DNA from: Strongylocentrotus droebachiensis | Taxonomy: Eukaryota > Echinodermata > Echinoidea > Camarodonta > Strongylocentrotidae | Direction: 5' to 3' | Assembly (NCBI GenBank): GCA_035222895.1 | Contig: JAVYIG010004946.1 | Coordinates: 84,095-148,094 of the forward strand | Length of the DNA: 64,000 nucleotides | Shown: one piece after another, positions 1 through 10,890 of the stretch | Layout of the letters: the number at the start of each line of letters is the position of its first letter | Position numbering within the stretch: the first letter of the stretch is position 1 | Made by a program: the position numbers and the translations under genes | Notes under the pieces: model-generated | The model's database searches: none | The model's input: the letters and a program-made list of their open reading frames with translations, nothing else | What the model was told of the DNA's origin: nothing

Positions 1-4
1 ATCA
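1..4 (+). CDS. Possible last 4 nt of the preceding ankyrin exon
   Basis: Positions 5-10 read GTAAGG, a good 5' splice donor. An exon ending CA in phase 2 would join exon 265-452 (which starts with one completing base) to give a QTPLM reading, typical of ankyrin repeats. Only four bases are visible, so this is a weak inference. Confidence 0.25.
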
Positions 5-264
5 GTAAGGCTTCCCCTTCGCAATGATATGAGTTTTGCATCAATTCAAAACACTTTTGATTCTTCGTGGGTCTACTTTAAATAAATTGAATCAAATTAA
101 AGGGATGATTGTATTTGGTAGTCAGTCTGAAATTAATTTGTTTCTTTGATATTTTACATTCTGTTTGGAGCCAGAATGACATTAACTTGTAAACTTTTAC
201 ACATAGACGATATTAAAGAAAAAGAAATCTTTCAAAAATGTACAATCTTCTCTCCCCCCTGTAG

Positions 265-452
265 GACCCCTCTGATGGCAGCATGTGAGAACGGCCACAA
301 AGACACGGTAGAGCTGCTCATCAAGAGAGGAGCTAGGGTAGATCTGTGTGATGCCCAGGGGTATGATGCCAAGTATTATGCTGAAGGCAGTGGACAAGAC
401 AACCTGTCAGAACTCCTGGATAGCGCCCCATCGGTAGCTACTTGGGATGTTC
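265..452 (+). CDS. RAI14: RAI14-like exon a (ankyrin repeat)
   Basis: The acceptor is a pyrimidine tract ending TGTAG and the donor is C/GTAAGT. The exon starts with one base completing a codon and ends in phase 1. It encodes TPLMAACENGHKDTVELLIK and the terminal ankyrin half-repeat. Confidence 0.88.
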
Positions 453-596
453 GTAAGTAGGGATTGTAGTGATCATGGTGATGATGGTGGGGATGATACC
501 AATGAGGCCTTTAACAAAATGATGTTGTCTTACCCTTTAGGTGCCATACATGGGGCGATCGGTCTGATTTTTTATTTAAAAAAAAACTGTTTGTTC

Positions 597-629
<33 letters not shown>

Positions 630-3600
630 GGGGGGGGGGGGGGGGGTCGGTTGCAATGGGCAATACAACATTTTTTTATCTTAAAGGCCTGATAAGGGTG
701 ATGATGATGGCAACGATCGTAATGATGATGATGATGTTGCCGATGGTGATGTGGTTATGTTGATGACTGCAATGATGATGATGGTGATGATGGTGATGAG
801 TAGATGAGAAGGAGGAGGAGGATAAATAAAAGACAGTAATGATGATAATGAAGTTTGTATGGCTTTCTATCTTGCATATCATTGCACTAATGTTTTCAGT
901 ATGAAACTACTATATAACTCTGATGGTCTCTCCATCCACCCATCTAGAATCTATTCATCAATCTCCCTATCATTATCTCTGTTGCCAGGTAACGAGGAAG
1001 AGGAAGCCTATGATGAAGTAGCTCCTGATGCTGTGGATTACATAGATACCTTTGATGTGGGCAATGAGAGAGCGGACTCGCCTCCTCCGAACAAAAATCA
1101 TCAGGTACACCCCAATAGCTTTGTTGAAGTCCTCATGTAATTTTATTTGTGTCATGTAAACATGGCACATTGGTCAGTCCAGAAAGTTGGGGCACTTTTT
1201 GTGACATACCAGAAGTGAGAAACTATGTCTCCCATCAACTGTAACAATGGTTGCTCATATTGAGTTTTGCATTAAAAGCATAGCCAACTATCTTCAGAAG
1301 TACTCAAGCTTCATGGCTAATCAATATTATGGACCCAAAGTTTATGTAATGTTATATGAATACAGTGTCCATGTAACGCTGGTAAAAAGAGAAATGTATA
1401 TTGAGCAAAGATTTATCAGTAAAGCAACTAGAACAGGAACAATACTGGCGGGCACCACTATATATATATATATATTCATTGCATAAAAATCTTAAACAGA
1501 TAATTTCATCTTTCATGTATAGTAGAAGATCTCATACCTTCATTACATGGACATAGTCATATTTTTTGCCCCAACTTTATGGAATGACCCATAAATAGCG
1601 TGCAATCTCATTGGAACCACATCTTTGTCAATATATGCATACATGTATGTAAAGTTGGCTTGCTGTATGCCTTGACAGCATTTCTTCCATGCTTATTTTG
1701 CTGTAAGATGTAATAATGATAAAACTAGAAATATTAATATAGTAATTGATACTTAAGTAAATGTCATATAAAATATGAAAATAAATATATGTAATGAGTA
1801 AAATTTCACTTTCATATCTCAGAAGTAAAACAAAAATCTAAAAAAAATCTGGCCTTCTAATGAAAGATCTGTTCTTTCCACCAGCAGATCTTTGTAATCA
1901 AATCCTTGAATAAATTATCAAAATAAAAGATTTTATTGAATACAGGACCAAATGAACACAAATTTTCCTTCTCCTCATCTTTGTTACAGAATAACATTCC
2001 TGCAGACTTCCCGACTCCCAGTCGAGCAGTCAGTATGCCAGCACTCACTGATAATCAGACGGATGACCTCAAGGTGAGAGATCTTTAAATAATGATTAAC
2101 TTGCAAATGGTTTCTTTCTTATTTCATATTTATATCATACAGACAATGAGAAATACTGTACGCACATTAAACATTTCTTATGAAAGCTTTGTCCTTTATC
2201 TGCCAAGGAAGGCCTGGTTTGATTTGATTCATAACATCAGCAATAGCACAATACATTCAATACAACAAAATTTAAATAATATACAAGAAGAGAAACTATT
2301 GGTTGGCAAAAGGGGCCAGATAATAGCACATGTGCTAGTCAAGCCTAACCACTCACAGCTAAACTTCAAGTAAAGTTCAGAAAACAAGACAAAACAAAAA
2401 TGATGAATTTACTATTACAATTGATACTTAAAAAATGAAAATACTTAACAATATCTTACAATATACAAACTGATAATAAATAATAATAATAATAATAATA
2501 CATTATATTTCTATAGCGCTTATTACAATGTTTCTAAGCGCTTTACAAACTGATAATAACTGATAATAAGGAATAGAATTTTTGTTACAGAATAATAATT
2601 ATAATATTGAATAATTGTTTTATTTTTATTGCTGCTTGTATGTTTGTATTTGTAGGAGTTAGAGGAAGAGAATGACTTTCTGAACGAAGAACTCTCCAAG
2701 GTGAATGTGGCACACAAGAAGGCTTTAGAGAGGATAAGATTACTCGAAAGCAAAGCTAATGAAGTTGAGGTAAGAAAAACAAGCTTTCATTATTTTCTTC
2801 ATATTTACACACGTTTTCAACTGCCCTCAAAACCATGTATCATACTCGTTGAATGAAGTTTTAACCTGCTAATTCCAAAAAATTGCTTGTTAAAAAGTTA
2901 GCATGTTGACATGAAAAGGAAAAAATCAACATTTGCTTTTGAATTCAGATTTGGAGATATCTCCTAACCTTTTTTGAGTTCAGCTTTAAAGACAAACGCT
3001 TATTACTTTGCATTACTTAAAGACCATCTGTACTAGTGTACAGGAGGGATTAGACCACCCTGCAAGGTCACTGAACAGGTGGTTATCTCATCACATCAGC
3101 TCTCAATTAACATAAGATAAAGAGGATCATGGGGACCAATGGTCACCGATTATGCATTGTTTGTTATATCGAGGGCGCAAGTAGCTATAAGTAGTACAGT
3201 GGACCTTTAAGCAAAATATATTTGCCTATTGATCATACTGTTTTCTATTAAATACATAGTTATACTTTTTGTTCATTTATGTGCTGCGACCTGTAATTAT
3301 GTGTTTTACTTTGTATGTTATTCAGCAGGTGGACAGTTTTAAGCAGAGGCTAGAGGGTGAGGAGACGAAGAGGAAAGAAGCAGAGAAAGAGATCAATGAT
3401 CTCAAGAATAAACTCAGTTCCATGAAGGTAAATAATTGTTTAGCTAACGTTGATGTGGACTACATTTTTATGCCTCCGCCACCGAAGGTGGTGCCGGAGG
3501 CATCATGTTTTCGGGTTGTCCGTCCGTACGTCCGTCCGTCCCGTTTGACCGTTATCACAATATCTCAAGAACCATTTAAGATTTAAACTTAAGACTCGGG

Positions 3601-6600
3601 AATAGTATTTATCACCATAGGAAGACGATCTGATTAGATTTTGGAGTACGTAGGTCAAAGGTCACAGGTCACAGAGGTCAACTTATGAAATTCCTTGTAT
3701 TGAGTTTGTTAGCGCGATATCTCAAGAACCATTTGAGATTTAAACTTCAAACTTAAGGATAGTATGTATCACCATAGGAAGACGATCTGATTAGATTTTG
3801 GAGCACGTATGTCAAAGGTCAAGGGTCACAGAGGTCAACTTATGAAATTCCATACATTGAGATTGTTATCATGATATCTCAAGAACCACTGGAGATTTAA
3901 ACTTCAAACTTAGGGATAGTGTGTATCACTATAGGAAAACAATCTGATTACATTTTGGAGCACGTAGGTCAAAGGTCAAAGGTCACAGGGCTCATTATGT
4001 ATGCAAAAACAGCTTGTGATCGCGTTATCTGAACAACCGATTGATGGATTCCTGCCAAACTTTGGTCATGTATGTATCTTGCAAAGCCAATGAACTGATT
4101 AGATTTTGGGGTCACGAGGTCAAAGGTCACAGCGCACATTGTGTATGCAAAAACAGCTCGTGATCGCCTTATCTCAAGAACCGATTGATGGATTCCTGCC
4201 AAACTTAGGTAATGTATGTTACTTGCAGAGCTGATGAACTGATTAGATTTTGGGGTCATGAGGTAAAGGTCAAGGTCATGCGGCTCATTATGTATGCAAA
4301 AATAGCTTGTGATCGTATTATCATTAGAACAGATTGATGGATTCCTGCCAAACTTAGATCATTTATGTATCTTGCAGAGCCAATGAATGGTTCATAAGAT
4401 CAAAGGTCATGGGCTCATTATGTATGCAAAAATAGCTTGTGGACGCATCCTCATTAGAACTGACAGATGGATTACTATTTAACTCAGGAAATCTTGCAGA
4501 GCCAATGAACTGAGTAGATTTTAGGGTCATGAGGTCAAAGATCAAAGGGTCATATATGTATATGAGAAATTGCTTGTAATCACGATATTCTGAGAACATG
4601 TTAATGGATTACAATTGAACTTGAATTTGAAAAATTTCTTCCATTTCGGTTTGTAAAATTGCTCTATGACGGAGGCATCATTTTCGACTGCGCGCAGTCG
4701 AATTCCATCTAGTTATAATTGTTTCTCTAAATAATAATAATAACAATAATATACTGATGATAATGATGATGAAAAAGATGATGATGATGATGATGACGAC
4801 GACGACGACGACGACGACGATGATGATGATAGATTGTTTTCCCAGGGTAGCCTCATCAGTATTGGTAACTATTCTCCCTGAGGGCCCTGTCTTTTCTAAA
4901 TATGTTGACGCAGAGTGATGAGAAATGTATTAGAGATTAGTGGAAATTGTGTAGCATTACATTGATACCTGTAGTTTGTCATACTCATTACCAAGAGTTT
5001 TATTCAGATCTTGATATGCCATGATGATTACCTGTATGTCAGAGAAAACTATGCAATAATATTGAATACTTATTTTTTACATTACATTTGTTGTTTATTA
5101 GCTGAAGGAGAGCAAAGATTCCTTTGAAGAAGATGATGAAGATGAGACAAACTCTGTTGGAAGCTGGGGTGATAGTGAAGATGATCTCTTTGGTCTACCT
5201 GGTAAGTACTGAACAGTTTACTGGTAGAATGCTGTTCAACTATCAGGCCTTAAAAAAAAAAAAGATGTTGTATTGCCATTTAGGTGCCAAAACATGGGTC
5301 CTTTGGTCGGAAATCTTCTTCTTTTTGTTTTACTCCCTCTTTGGGCTGATATTTTTCAGTTTTGAATGCTTTAATACATTTTTTTCTCTAAAAAACCGTA
5401 AAAAATATAAAAAAACTTAATTAAAAAGCCGACCGCAGATTTCAAGATTTTTGGGTCGGTTGCAAAGGGCAATACAACATGTTTTTCTTTAGGCCTCATG
5501 ACAGGGCAATAGAGGATTGTACTTTTTTAATTTTTAATCTTCCTTGTAGGGCTTTGTCATGGTAATACAGATAAAAGCAAATAACATTAAATCTTGTTTC
5601 TATACCTGCTTACTTTGTCAATGTAAAATTTGTTGACTGGCAGAAAATATTTAGGAGTGATAGAACTCAAAAAGTTAAGCACCATTCTTCTGATAAGGTG
5701 TCCTCCATTGGGTCTCCTGACAATTTTGAGGAGTCTAGAAATTTCTGATTTATGCATTCTTGAATATTATAGCCTGGTGTTAAGTTTTGCCACCAGGTAA
5801 TGCGTTCAGATCTGGAATAGAATTCAGAATTACCAATGAGCGAGTGCACAGTCATCGTGTACCACTTGTTGATAAGTTCTTTTGAATTCAATTTCAATTA
5901 ATTTTTCCATAAAAAACATAATAATTATGTAAGGAATACATACAACAAAAACAAAAACATTGGAAGGACCCCTATAAAGAAATAAAAGCTTATTAGGAGG
6001 GGCTCTGTACAAATATACAGAAATAAATGAACATACATGATATTTGAATAAAATTAATCTACCCTGGTACAGGCAATAGAAGTAACAGCAAAATCATGAA
6101 CCAACATACACCTATTCAATCCAATACATATACCACACCCGTATTTACACAAAATATAACACTCAGCATATATATTATATATTATATGATATGTTATAAT
6201 TGTACATGGTATTACCTTACAGGTACCAAGAAATCTCCCGGAAAACCTCTGAATCTATCCATGGACATCAGCTCTCCCAAACACAAGACTGACATCCAAC
6301 GTTTCAAGACTGAGGTAGAGGAACTACGCAAAGAGAATGACAATCTCAAAAACCAATTAGAGGTATGTTCTCTTCATTATCACAATTATAGAAGGTGTAG
6401 ACTAGACTATGTTCATGTTATTATTTATTCAAGATATATTGTAATTCTTGATATTTCATAACTTCAATAACTGTATGAAATAACACATGAAAGCAATGGT
6501 GTATAAATGGTGTATAAATGTATATTAACCTGATAATATTGATTACAAGTGATCATCCTTCCTGGCAAAATGCATGACATGACTTTAGTGATTCCCTGAT

Positions 6601-9600
6601 CCTACACGAATTTAAGATTACCTTTGAACCAAGTTAGTATGCTTGCCAAGTGTTATTGAGTATCATCATCTTTTAGAGTCATCACACAACTACAGGTGTA
6701 CTTCGAAAATGGTGTGTGATGTGTTTTGCAGGATTCGAATGGTCTCGGAAGAACCTGACAGGGACCGTGACATGAACGTTCCTACTATGGCATTCAAAAC
6801 AGAGAAATATCAGCCAAAAGAGGGAGAAAAAAAAGAAAAAAAAAAAATTCTGACCGATCGACCCATGTTTTGGCACCTAAAGGGCAATACAACATCTTTT
6901 TTTTTTAGGCCTTATTGATGTAGCCAAGGGTAACTATTTTTCTATGTTTGATTACAGTCGGGTGAGGTGACCCCAGCAGGAACAGTATCACGGGCCGAGT
7001 TTGAGCGTCTGCGTCTCTCATCCAACGGCAGGATAGCAGACCTGGAGGAGGAGCTAGCCAGTCTCAAAGAGGAGCTAGAGGAGACAGATCGAGGTAACAT
7101 GGTCCCGTACGAGGAGTATCGGGAGCTGAAGGAGGCTAACGAGGAGGAGCTTAGCGTCGTCAAGCTGGAGAATATCGTCTTGAAGGATGAGATTGGAAAC
7201 GTCTCTCAGAGAGTGAGTTCTTTTACAATCCTCTTTTGATATCTGTATTGGACCAGACATAAGTTTGCCTACAAACCTTTGCGAATCCCTTTTTGTTGAG
7301 ATTAAGAACTCAAGGAAAAAGAACATTATCATTGGCATAATTTATAGGGATCCAAGCCATTTACTAGTTTAATGAATATTTCAATGGGTGTCTCGAGAAA
7401 ATACAAAAGGAATACTAACCGATGTAATCTCTACATGAGATATAATCTCTACATGAGCAGGTAAAAGGTTATTTGTACCAAATGGCAAATTTACCAAGAA
7501 AAATACTGGATATGTGCTCATGTTAGTTATGTAATCATTATTCTATGCCTAAAATGCATTCCATGATGTACAAGAAGGGGTATTCTTTTCAAATGGGAAA
7601 CAAAATCTATTTGTGAAGCACCTCTATAATGTAGTTTTTCCAGAGTGATTTTTACTACAATGCACAAAGTACTCCGACCTCTACATGTTCTTTGTATATT
7701 CTTTGTAACATGCTAATTACAAACTGGTCTCTGTGGATTATAGCTAAATGCATTTTGTTAGTGGATTTAATAACTGCACATGAAAGCCAACTAATTTGGC
7801 ATATGATTTGTCCTTATATGAAAGAGCAAGCATTTTCTGTTTAGTATCTTTTCAAATCTTGTTATCATCGTGTAATTTCATAATTGTGACATCAAACATA
7901 GCATGTGTCCATGCCAATATTAACATACAAATCAAATTCTTTAAAAGACATTGAGTTTTGTTAAAAAAGAAAATGAATTCTCACAGAATTAAATGAAACT
8001 TACACTGAATGTTCAAGATTACAAACAATTTTGGTAGAAAATGTATACTGGCTGAGCAATGAGCATAGAAAGATAAGGAAATCTAGGTAAGAAGGCCCGG
8101 TACCATTTGTGTAGTCCCATATACATCTTTCTGTGTACAGTGCTTGTTACTTTACCAAGACTGAGCCAAATTTATTATGATTTTGATGACTCCAGAAACT
8201 TGCAGTACACACCACCAATACTTACATGCTACATAATCAACTTTTTCTGATCCATTCCACACCTTTTCTTTCACAGTGCAATCGCATGACCAGAACTCAA
8301 CTTTATCTTTAATTCTCTTTGTCACTAGCTCGCAGAAATGACGGATAGAAAGGAGCGATTCCAGGAGCAAGTGATCGAGCAGCAAGAGCTTCAGCTGAGA
8401 CCAGTCAGTAGTTCATCGGCTGACTTCAGATACAACGAGCTCGTCCAGGAGAAACTAGAGATGGAGGAGATCATCAGCAAGCATTCTGAAGTCCTGGCCA
8501 AGCAAGCCGATGACATGGTGTCCTACAAGAAGGAGATTGGTGGACTGAAGACAGAGAAGGATGCCCTGGAAGCGAGACTGGGAGTAGGGGGTGGGTCAGG
8601 GAGCAAGGAGGAGATGGATGCATTGAAGAAGGAGAATACTAGACTCCAGGCTATGATTACGAAACAATCCAAAGCCATAGCGCAACAGACGGATAGGATG
8701 CGTAAGGACAAGATCAAGTACAGTGAGCTAGCGGCGGAGAGGGATCAGCTGGTCAAAGAGATGCAGGCGTCTCAAAGGACTGGGGTCAACGGGGACGGGG
8801 AATTGGAAGAGAGGCGGGAGCTGGAGAAGGAGAACAGGAGACTGATGGAGAGGGTGGGGATGCTGGAGAGACGGGCAGAGAGCGAGGAGGAGGAGAGCAT
8901 GAGAGTCGAAGAGTTGACGGCAGAGAATTGGAGATTGCAGGATGCGGTGAGGAAAGCGGAGGACGAGATGCTGGTCAAGAGTGCCCAGCTTTCAAAGCTA
9001 CATGCTGCGAAGACCCCTAGTAGCCAAGGATTAGAGGTAGAGAACAAAAGACTGAAAGGGAGGAACAAAGAGATGGAGATTGAACTCGCGAATAAAAGGG
9101 ACGGGGAGGCCGCGTACTCCCAGATCCTCGCGGAGAACCTCTCTTTGAAAACGAGGTTAAGTCAGGTTCAAGATTTCGGGAGTGGTCTTCAGAACGGTAG
9201 TCCGCACTCAAAGCAATCAGCGGAGGTCCTGGCTGAGAACAGGAGACTGAAAGAAACCATCAAGAAGATGGAGGGAACTAAGTATGATGGAATGATGAAT
9301 GGGATAGATGATGGAGGTGGAGGAGGTGGTGGAGGAAAGGCAAACCTGAAAGAAGTAACACGATTAAAGCAGCTGATTGCTGAGATGGATGGTAGGCATA
9401 AAGAGACTGTCAACATCTACAGAGCACACCTACTCAGTGCTGTACAGGTAAGCTTATCATATACCATTACCCATTCGCCTCCCCCTCCCTCCCCCCCCCC
9501 CCCCCCCACTTACACACATACAAAATAAAGAATGAAGGAGAAGAAAAAACAACCACCAACAAACACAGGGGTTCCCTTTAATATTAAGCGTAGGGAAATG

Positions 9601-10543
9601 ATTTGGGTCAGTTTGTGAGGTGTGCAGTAGTGCCCTTAAAGGGATCGTTTAACAATGTTAAATCTGAGATGCACGGCCCTACGTGTTATCAGTGACTGTG
9701 ATATGGTGTGATATTGAAGCCTTAAAAAATTGTGCTTCAAAATGATCAAGAAGTTCCTCACAAAAGTATAATTCTTTGAGTGACTGGTTTTACCATACTC
9801 GTTTCGCCCAATGGACTGTAGTGTTATGAAAACCTTTTGGCAAACGCAAAATTTGGTTTCGATTTTCAATCATAAATATCTTGATAATCAGACAGGCGAT
9901 TGGCTTGTAAAAGTCATGGGGTTCCTGACTGACAGGTTTATAATTATCATTGCAGCATGAGCTAAATCAATGATTTTGTTAAAGGATCTAAGACAAAGTT
10001 ACCGGATCCCTTTTAAGAACCATAATAGAAAGCACTAGAGAATTAATGAATTGTGCAGAAATGTATTACCTCATACATGATTTGTTTAGAGATACAAAAT
10101 TTGTATCTCTTAGCAAATCATGTATGAGTCTTGTCAAAATAAAGGCCTGATAGTTAGTTTTAAGGTTATGGTTAGAGTAGCTTACAATTACAAGTCAAAG
10201 CAAGGAATGTTCAGGTTTCGTAATCATGATTTAGACTTTCCTATCTGCACAAGTTTGGCGTGGTCACTGGCAGGTGGTTATCTCATCAAATCAGCTCTCA
10301 ATTAACATAAGAAAAAGGGGACCATGGGGGATTGACAGGTGCCGCTTAGGCATTGTTGGCTATATAGAGGGCGCAAGTAGCTACAAGTAGTGCAGTCCCG
10401 CTTTAAAGCAAATTATTTTTGTTCTCATTCAAACTTTTTTTACTTTTTTGTTCTGCCATTTTCTTTAGGATGAGATCAGTTCCGAGGTAAAGGAAGCCCT
10501 CCAACAGATTGTCAAACTTCGCCACGAAACACCGGTCACATGA
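265..10543 (+). CDS. RAI14: Ankycorbin/UACA-family ankyrin and coiled-coil protein (RAI14-like), 3' part
   Basis: Ten exons join with consistent phases: 265-452, 989-1104, 1990-2073, 2656-2769, 3329-3427 (or from 3326), 5102-5201, 6223-6362, 6958-7212, 8329-9447, 10469-10543, giving about 763 codons. The first exon encodes an ankyrin repeat (TPLMAACENGH) and the DAQGYDAKYYAE segment that ends the ankyrin array in this family. Exons 2-7 are acidic or Ser/Pro-rich with heptad stretches. Exons 8 and 9 are long coiled coil. The C-terminus, IYRAHLLSAVQ followed by a short helix and a stop, resembles the RAI14 C-terminus. Members of the family are actin- or cortex-associated scaffolds. UACA and ANKRD24 are close relatives, so the symbol is a family-level call. 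The upstream ankyrin exons lie outside the window. Confidence 0.85.
505..690. mobile_element. MITE family H, copy 1 (AGGCCT ends)
   Basis: Bounded by AGGCCTTTAA and TTAAAGGCCT. The terminal inverted repeats share the GTTGTATTGCCC-type core with copies at 5245 and 6785. It contains a T28-G17 homopolymer tract and begins 52 nt after an RAI14-like donor. Confidence 0.7.
602..646 (+). repeat. T28-G17 compound homopolymer
   Basis: 28 T (602-629) immediately followed by 17 G (630-646), inside a MITE. Confidence 0.95.
703..850. repeat. Imperfect GATGAT-rich microsatellite
   Basis: GATGATGATGG-type triplet runs over about 150 bp in an intron, with no coding signal beyond repeat-driven ORFs. Confidence 0.7.
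989..1104 (+). CDS. RAI14: RAI14-like exon b (acidic linker)
   Basis: The acceptor is TTGCCAG and the donor CAG/GTACAC. Phase 1 in and phase 0 out match the neighbouring exons. It encodes an acidic linker (NEEEEAYDEVAPDAVDY) ending in a short proline run. Confidence 0.82.
1990..2073 (+). CDS. RAI14: RAI14-like exon c
   Basis: 84 nt, phase 0 on both sides; acceptor TTGTTACAG, donor AAG/GTGAGA. It encodes a Ser/Thr/Pro linker (FPTPSRAVSMPALTDNQ). Confidence 0.82.
2656..2769 (+). CDS. RAI14: RAI14-like exon d (coiled coil starts)
   Basis: 114 nt, phase 0; acceptor TTTGTAG, donor GAG/GTAAGA. It encodes a Glu/Lys-rich heptad segment (ELEEENDFLNEELSKV). Confidence 0.85.
3017..3210 (+). mobile_element. 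MITE family B, copy 1 (about 195 bp, TTAA flanks)
   Basis: Starts TTAAAGACCATCTGTACTA and ends AGTACAGTGGACCTTTAA, giving inverted repeats of about 18 bp with TTAA at both edges. Interior hallmarks are CTCTCAATTAACATAA and AGAGGGCGCAAGTAGCTA. Five more copies lie in this window. Confidence 0.85.
3329..3427 (+). CDS. RAI14: RAI14-like exon e, tandem NAGNAG acceptor
   Basis: The acceptor reads TTCAGCAG, so splicing can start the exon at 3326 (extra Gln) or 3329, both in frame. The donor is AAG/GTAAAT. It encodes coiled coil (VDSFKQRLEGEETKRKEAEK). Confidence 0.85.
3469..4714 (+). repeat. Repeat family E, copy 1 (GGAGGCAT element with DR1 arrays)
   Basis: Begins with a TGCCTCCG.../...CGGAGGCA hairpin and ends with the perfect 20-bp palindrome TTCGACTGCGCGCAGTCGAA followed by CCATCTAGTT. 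The interior is diverged tandem units of roughly 110-125 bp sharing CAAGAACCGATTGATGGATT and AGGTCAAAGGTCA. A second copy is at 38626-39435. Confidence 0.85.
4754..4830. repeat. GAT/GAC triplet microsatellite
   Basis: A GATGAT run passes into nine or so GAC units and back to GAT. Confidence 0.9.
5102..5201 (+). CDS. RAI14: RAI14-like exon f (acidic)
   Basis: 100 nt, phase 0 in and phase 1 out; acceptor TTTATTAG, donor G/GTAAGT. It encodes a strongly acidic stretch (SFEEDDEDETNSVGSWGDSE). Confidence 0.82.
5245..5496. mobile_element. MITE family H, copy 2
   Basis: AGGCCT at both ends. The inverted termini share ATGTTGTATTGCC / GGCAATACAACAT. It lies 43 nt after the exon f donor. Confidence 0.8.
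6223..6362 (+). CDS. RAI14: RAI14-like exon g
   Basis: 140 nt, phase 1 in and phase 0 out; acceptor CCTTACAG, donor GAG/GTATGT. It encodes a basic Ser/Pro linker followed by a coiled coil (VEELRKENDNLKNQLE). Confidence 0.85.
6785..6912 (-). mobile_element. MITE family H, copy 3 (partial, inverted)
   Basis: Ends GGGCAATACAACAT...AGGCCT. The interior CAGCCAAAAGAGGGAG is the reverse complement of copy 2. The left terminus is missing. It ends 45 nt before the exon h acceptor. Confidence 0.65.
6958..7212 (+). CDS. RAI14: RAI14-like exon h (coiled coil)
   Basis: 255 nt, phase 0 on both sides; acceptor GATTACAG, donor AGA/GTGAGT. It encodes coiled coil with the segment MVPYEEYRELKE, which resembles repeated V-P-x-E-E-Y segments in RAI14. 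Confidence 0.87.
7450..7729 (+). mobile_element. MITE family I, diverged copy 3
   Basis: Shares GTGCTCATGTTAGTTATGTAATCATTA-like and ACAAACTGGTCT sequence with copies at 25391 and 40833. It sits in the otherwise empty intron 7213-8328, the rest of which shows nothing recognisable. Confidence 0.6.
8329..9447 (+). CDS. RAI14: RAI14-like exon i (long coiled-coil exon)
   Basis: 1119 nt, 373 codons, open in phase 0; acceptor GTCACTAG, donor CAG/GTAAGC. It encodes almost continuous heptad coiled coil, broken by a glycine run near 9313-9336 (eight Gly). It ends in IYRAHLLSAVQ, a family hallmark. A translation beginning at the internal ATG 8338 would miss three exon codons. Confidence 0.92.
9491..9507. 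repeat. C17 homopolymer
   Basis: Seventeen C after a C-rich lead-in, 44 nt past the exon i donor. Confidence 0.95.
9636..10016 (+). mobile_element. MITE family A, copy 1 (about 380 bp, TTAA flanks)
   Basis: Starts TTAAAGGGATCGTTTAACAA and ends TTACCGGATCCCTTTTAA. The short inverted terminus TTAAAGGGATC and TTAA at both edges suggest a non-autonomous piggyBac-like or other TTAA-targeting element. Confidence 0.85.
10236..10406 (+). mobile_element. MITE family B, copy 2 (left end degraded)
   Basis: CTCTCAATTAACATAAG and GAGGGCGCAAGTAGCTACAA are clear. It ends at TTAA 10403-10406, 62 nt before the last RAI14-like exon. Confidence 0.75.
10469..10543 (+). CDS. RAI14: RAI14-like terminal exon
   Basis: The acceptor is TTCTTTAG and the frame continues from the previous exon. 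It encodes DEISSEVKEALQQIVKLR and a short tail, then TGA at 10541-10543. The helix corresponds to the short C-terminal helix of RAI14. Confidence 0.85.
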   Translation, partial: DEISSEVKEALQQIVKLRHETPVT

Positions 10544-10890
10544 CACCACTACTATGCAATGAAGATTTGATATCTAGAACACTTCAACTCCTGCATTGTT
10601 CATGTCAATGATGCAAACTGGGGTAGCTAGAAGACTATGAAGACAGTAGTATGAAGGAAAGGATGATGACACATTGAGGCTCTAATTAGTGATGATAGTG
10701 CAACTTGGAATGGATCCTAATGGTGCCAGCTGGTCGAGTCTGTCTACAGTTTGAGCCGGAAAGAAGGATCGTGATTTGAGACAAAAGCCGTCTGCTGCCA
10801 GCTAAGAAGCAAAGAGTAGAACGAAAAGTGACTAAGGTGCTCATCCTGTTGTCAAGACATTTTGAAATAAAAACATCAGATGATGATTTC
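10544..10890 (+). other. RAI14-like 3' UTR (approximate end)
   Basis: Non-coding sequence from the stop codon to shortly after the first AATAAA (10866-10871). The exact cleavage site cannot be seen. A second AATAAA at 11605-11610 could give a longer UTR. Confidence 0.5.
10866..10871 (+). terminator. Candidate polyadenylation signal of the RAI14-like gene
   Basis: The first canonical AATAAA after the stop codon, 323 nt downstream. Its use is inferred. Confidence 0.5.

Noticed and set aside
8523-9416. Several minus-strand ORFs opposite the long coiled-coil exon
   Set aside because: They are shadows of a Glu/Lys-rich exon. The plus strand has conserved content and correct splice phases.
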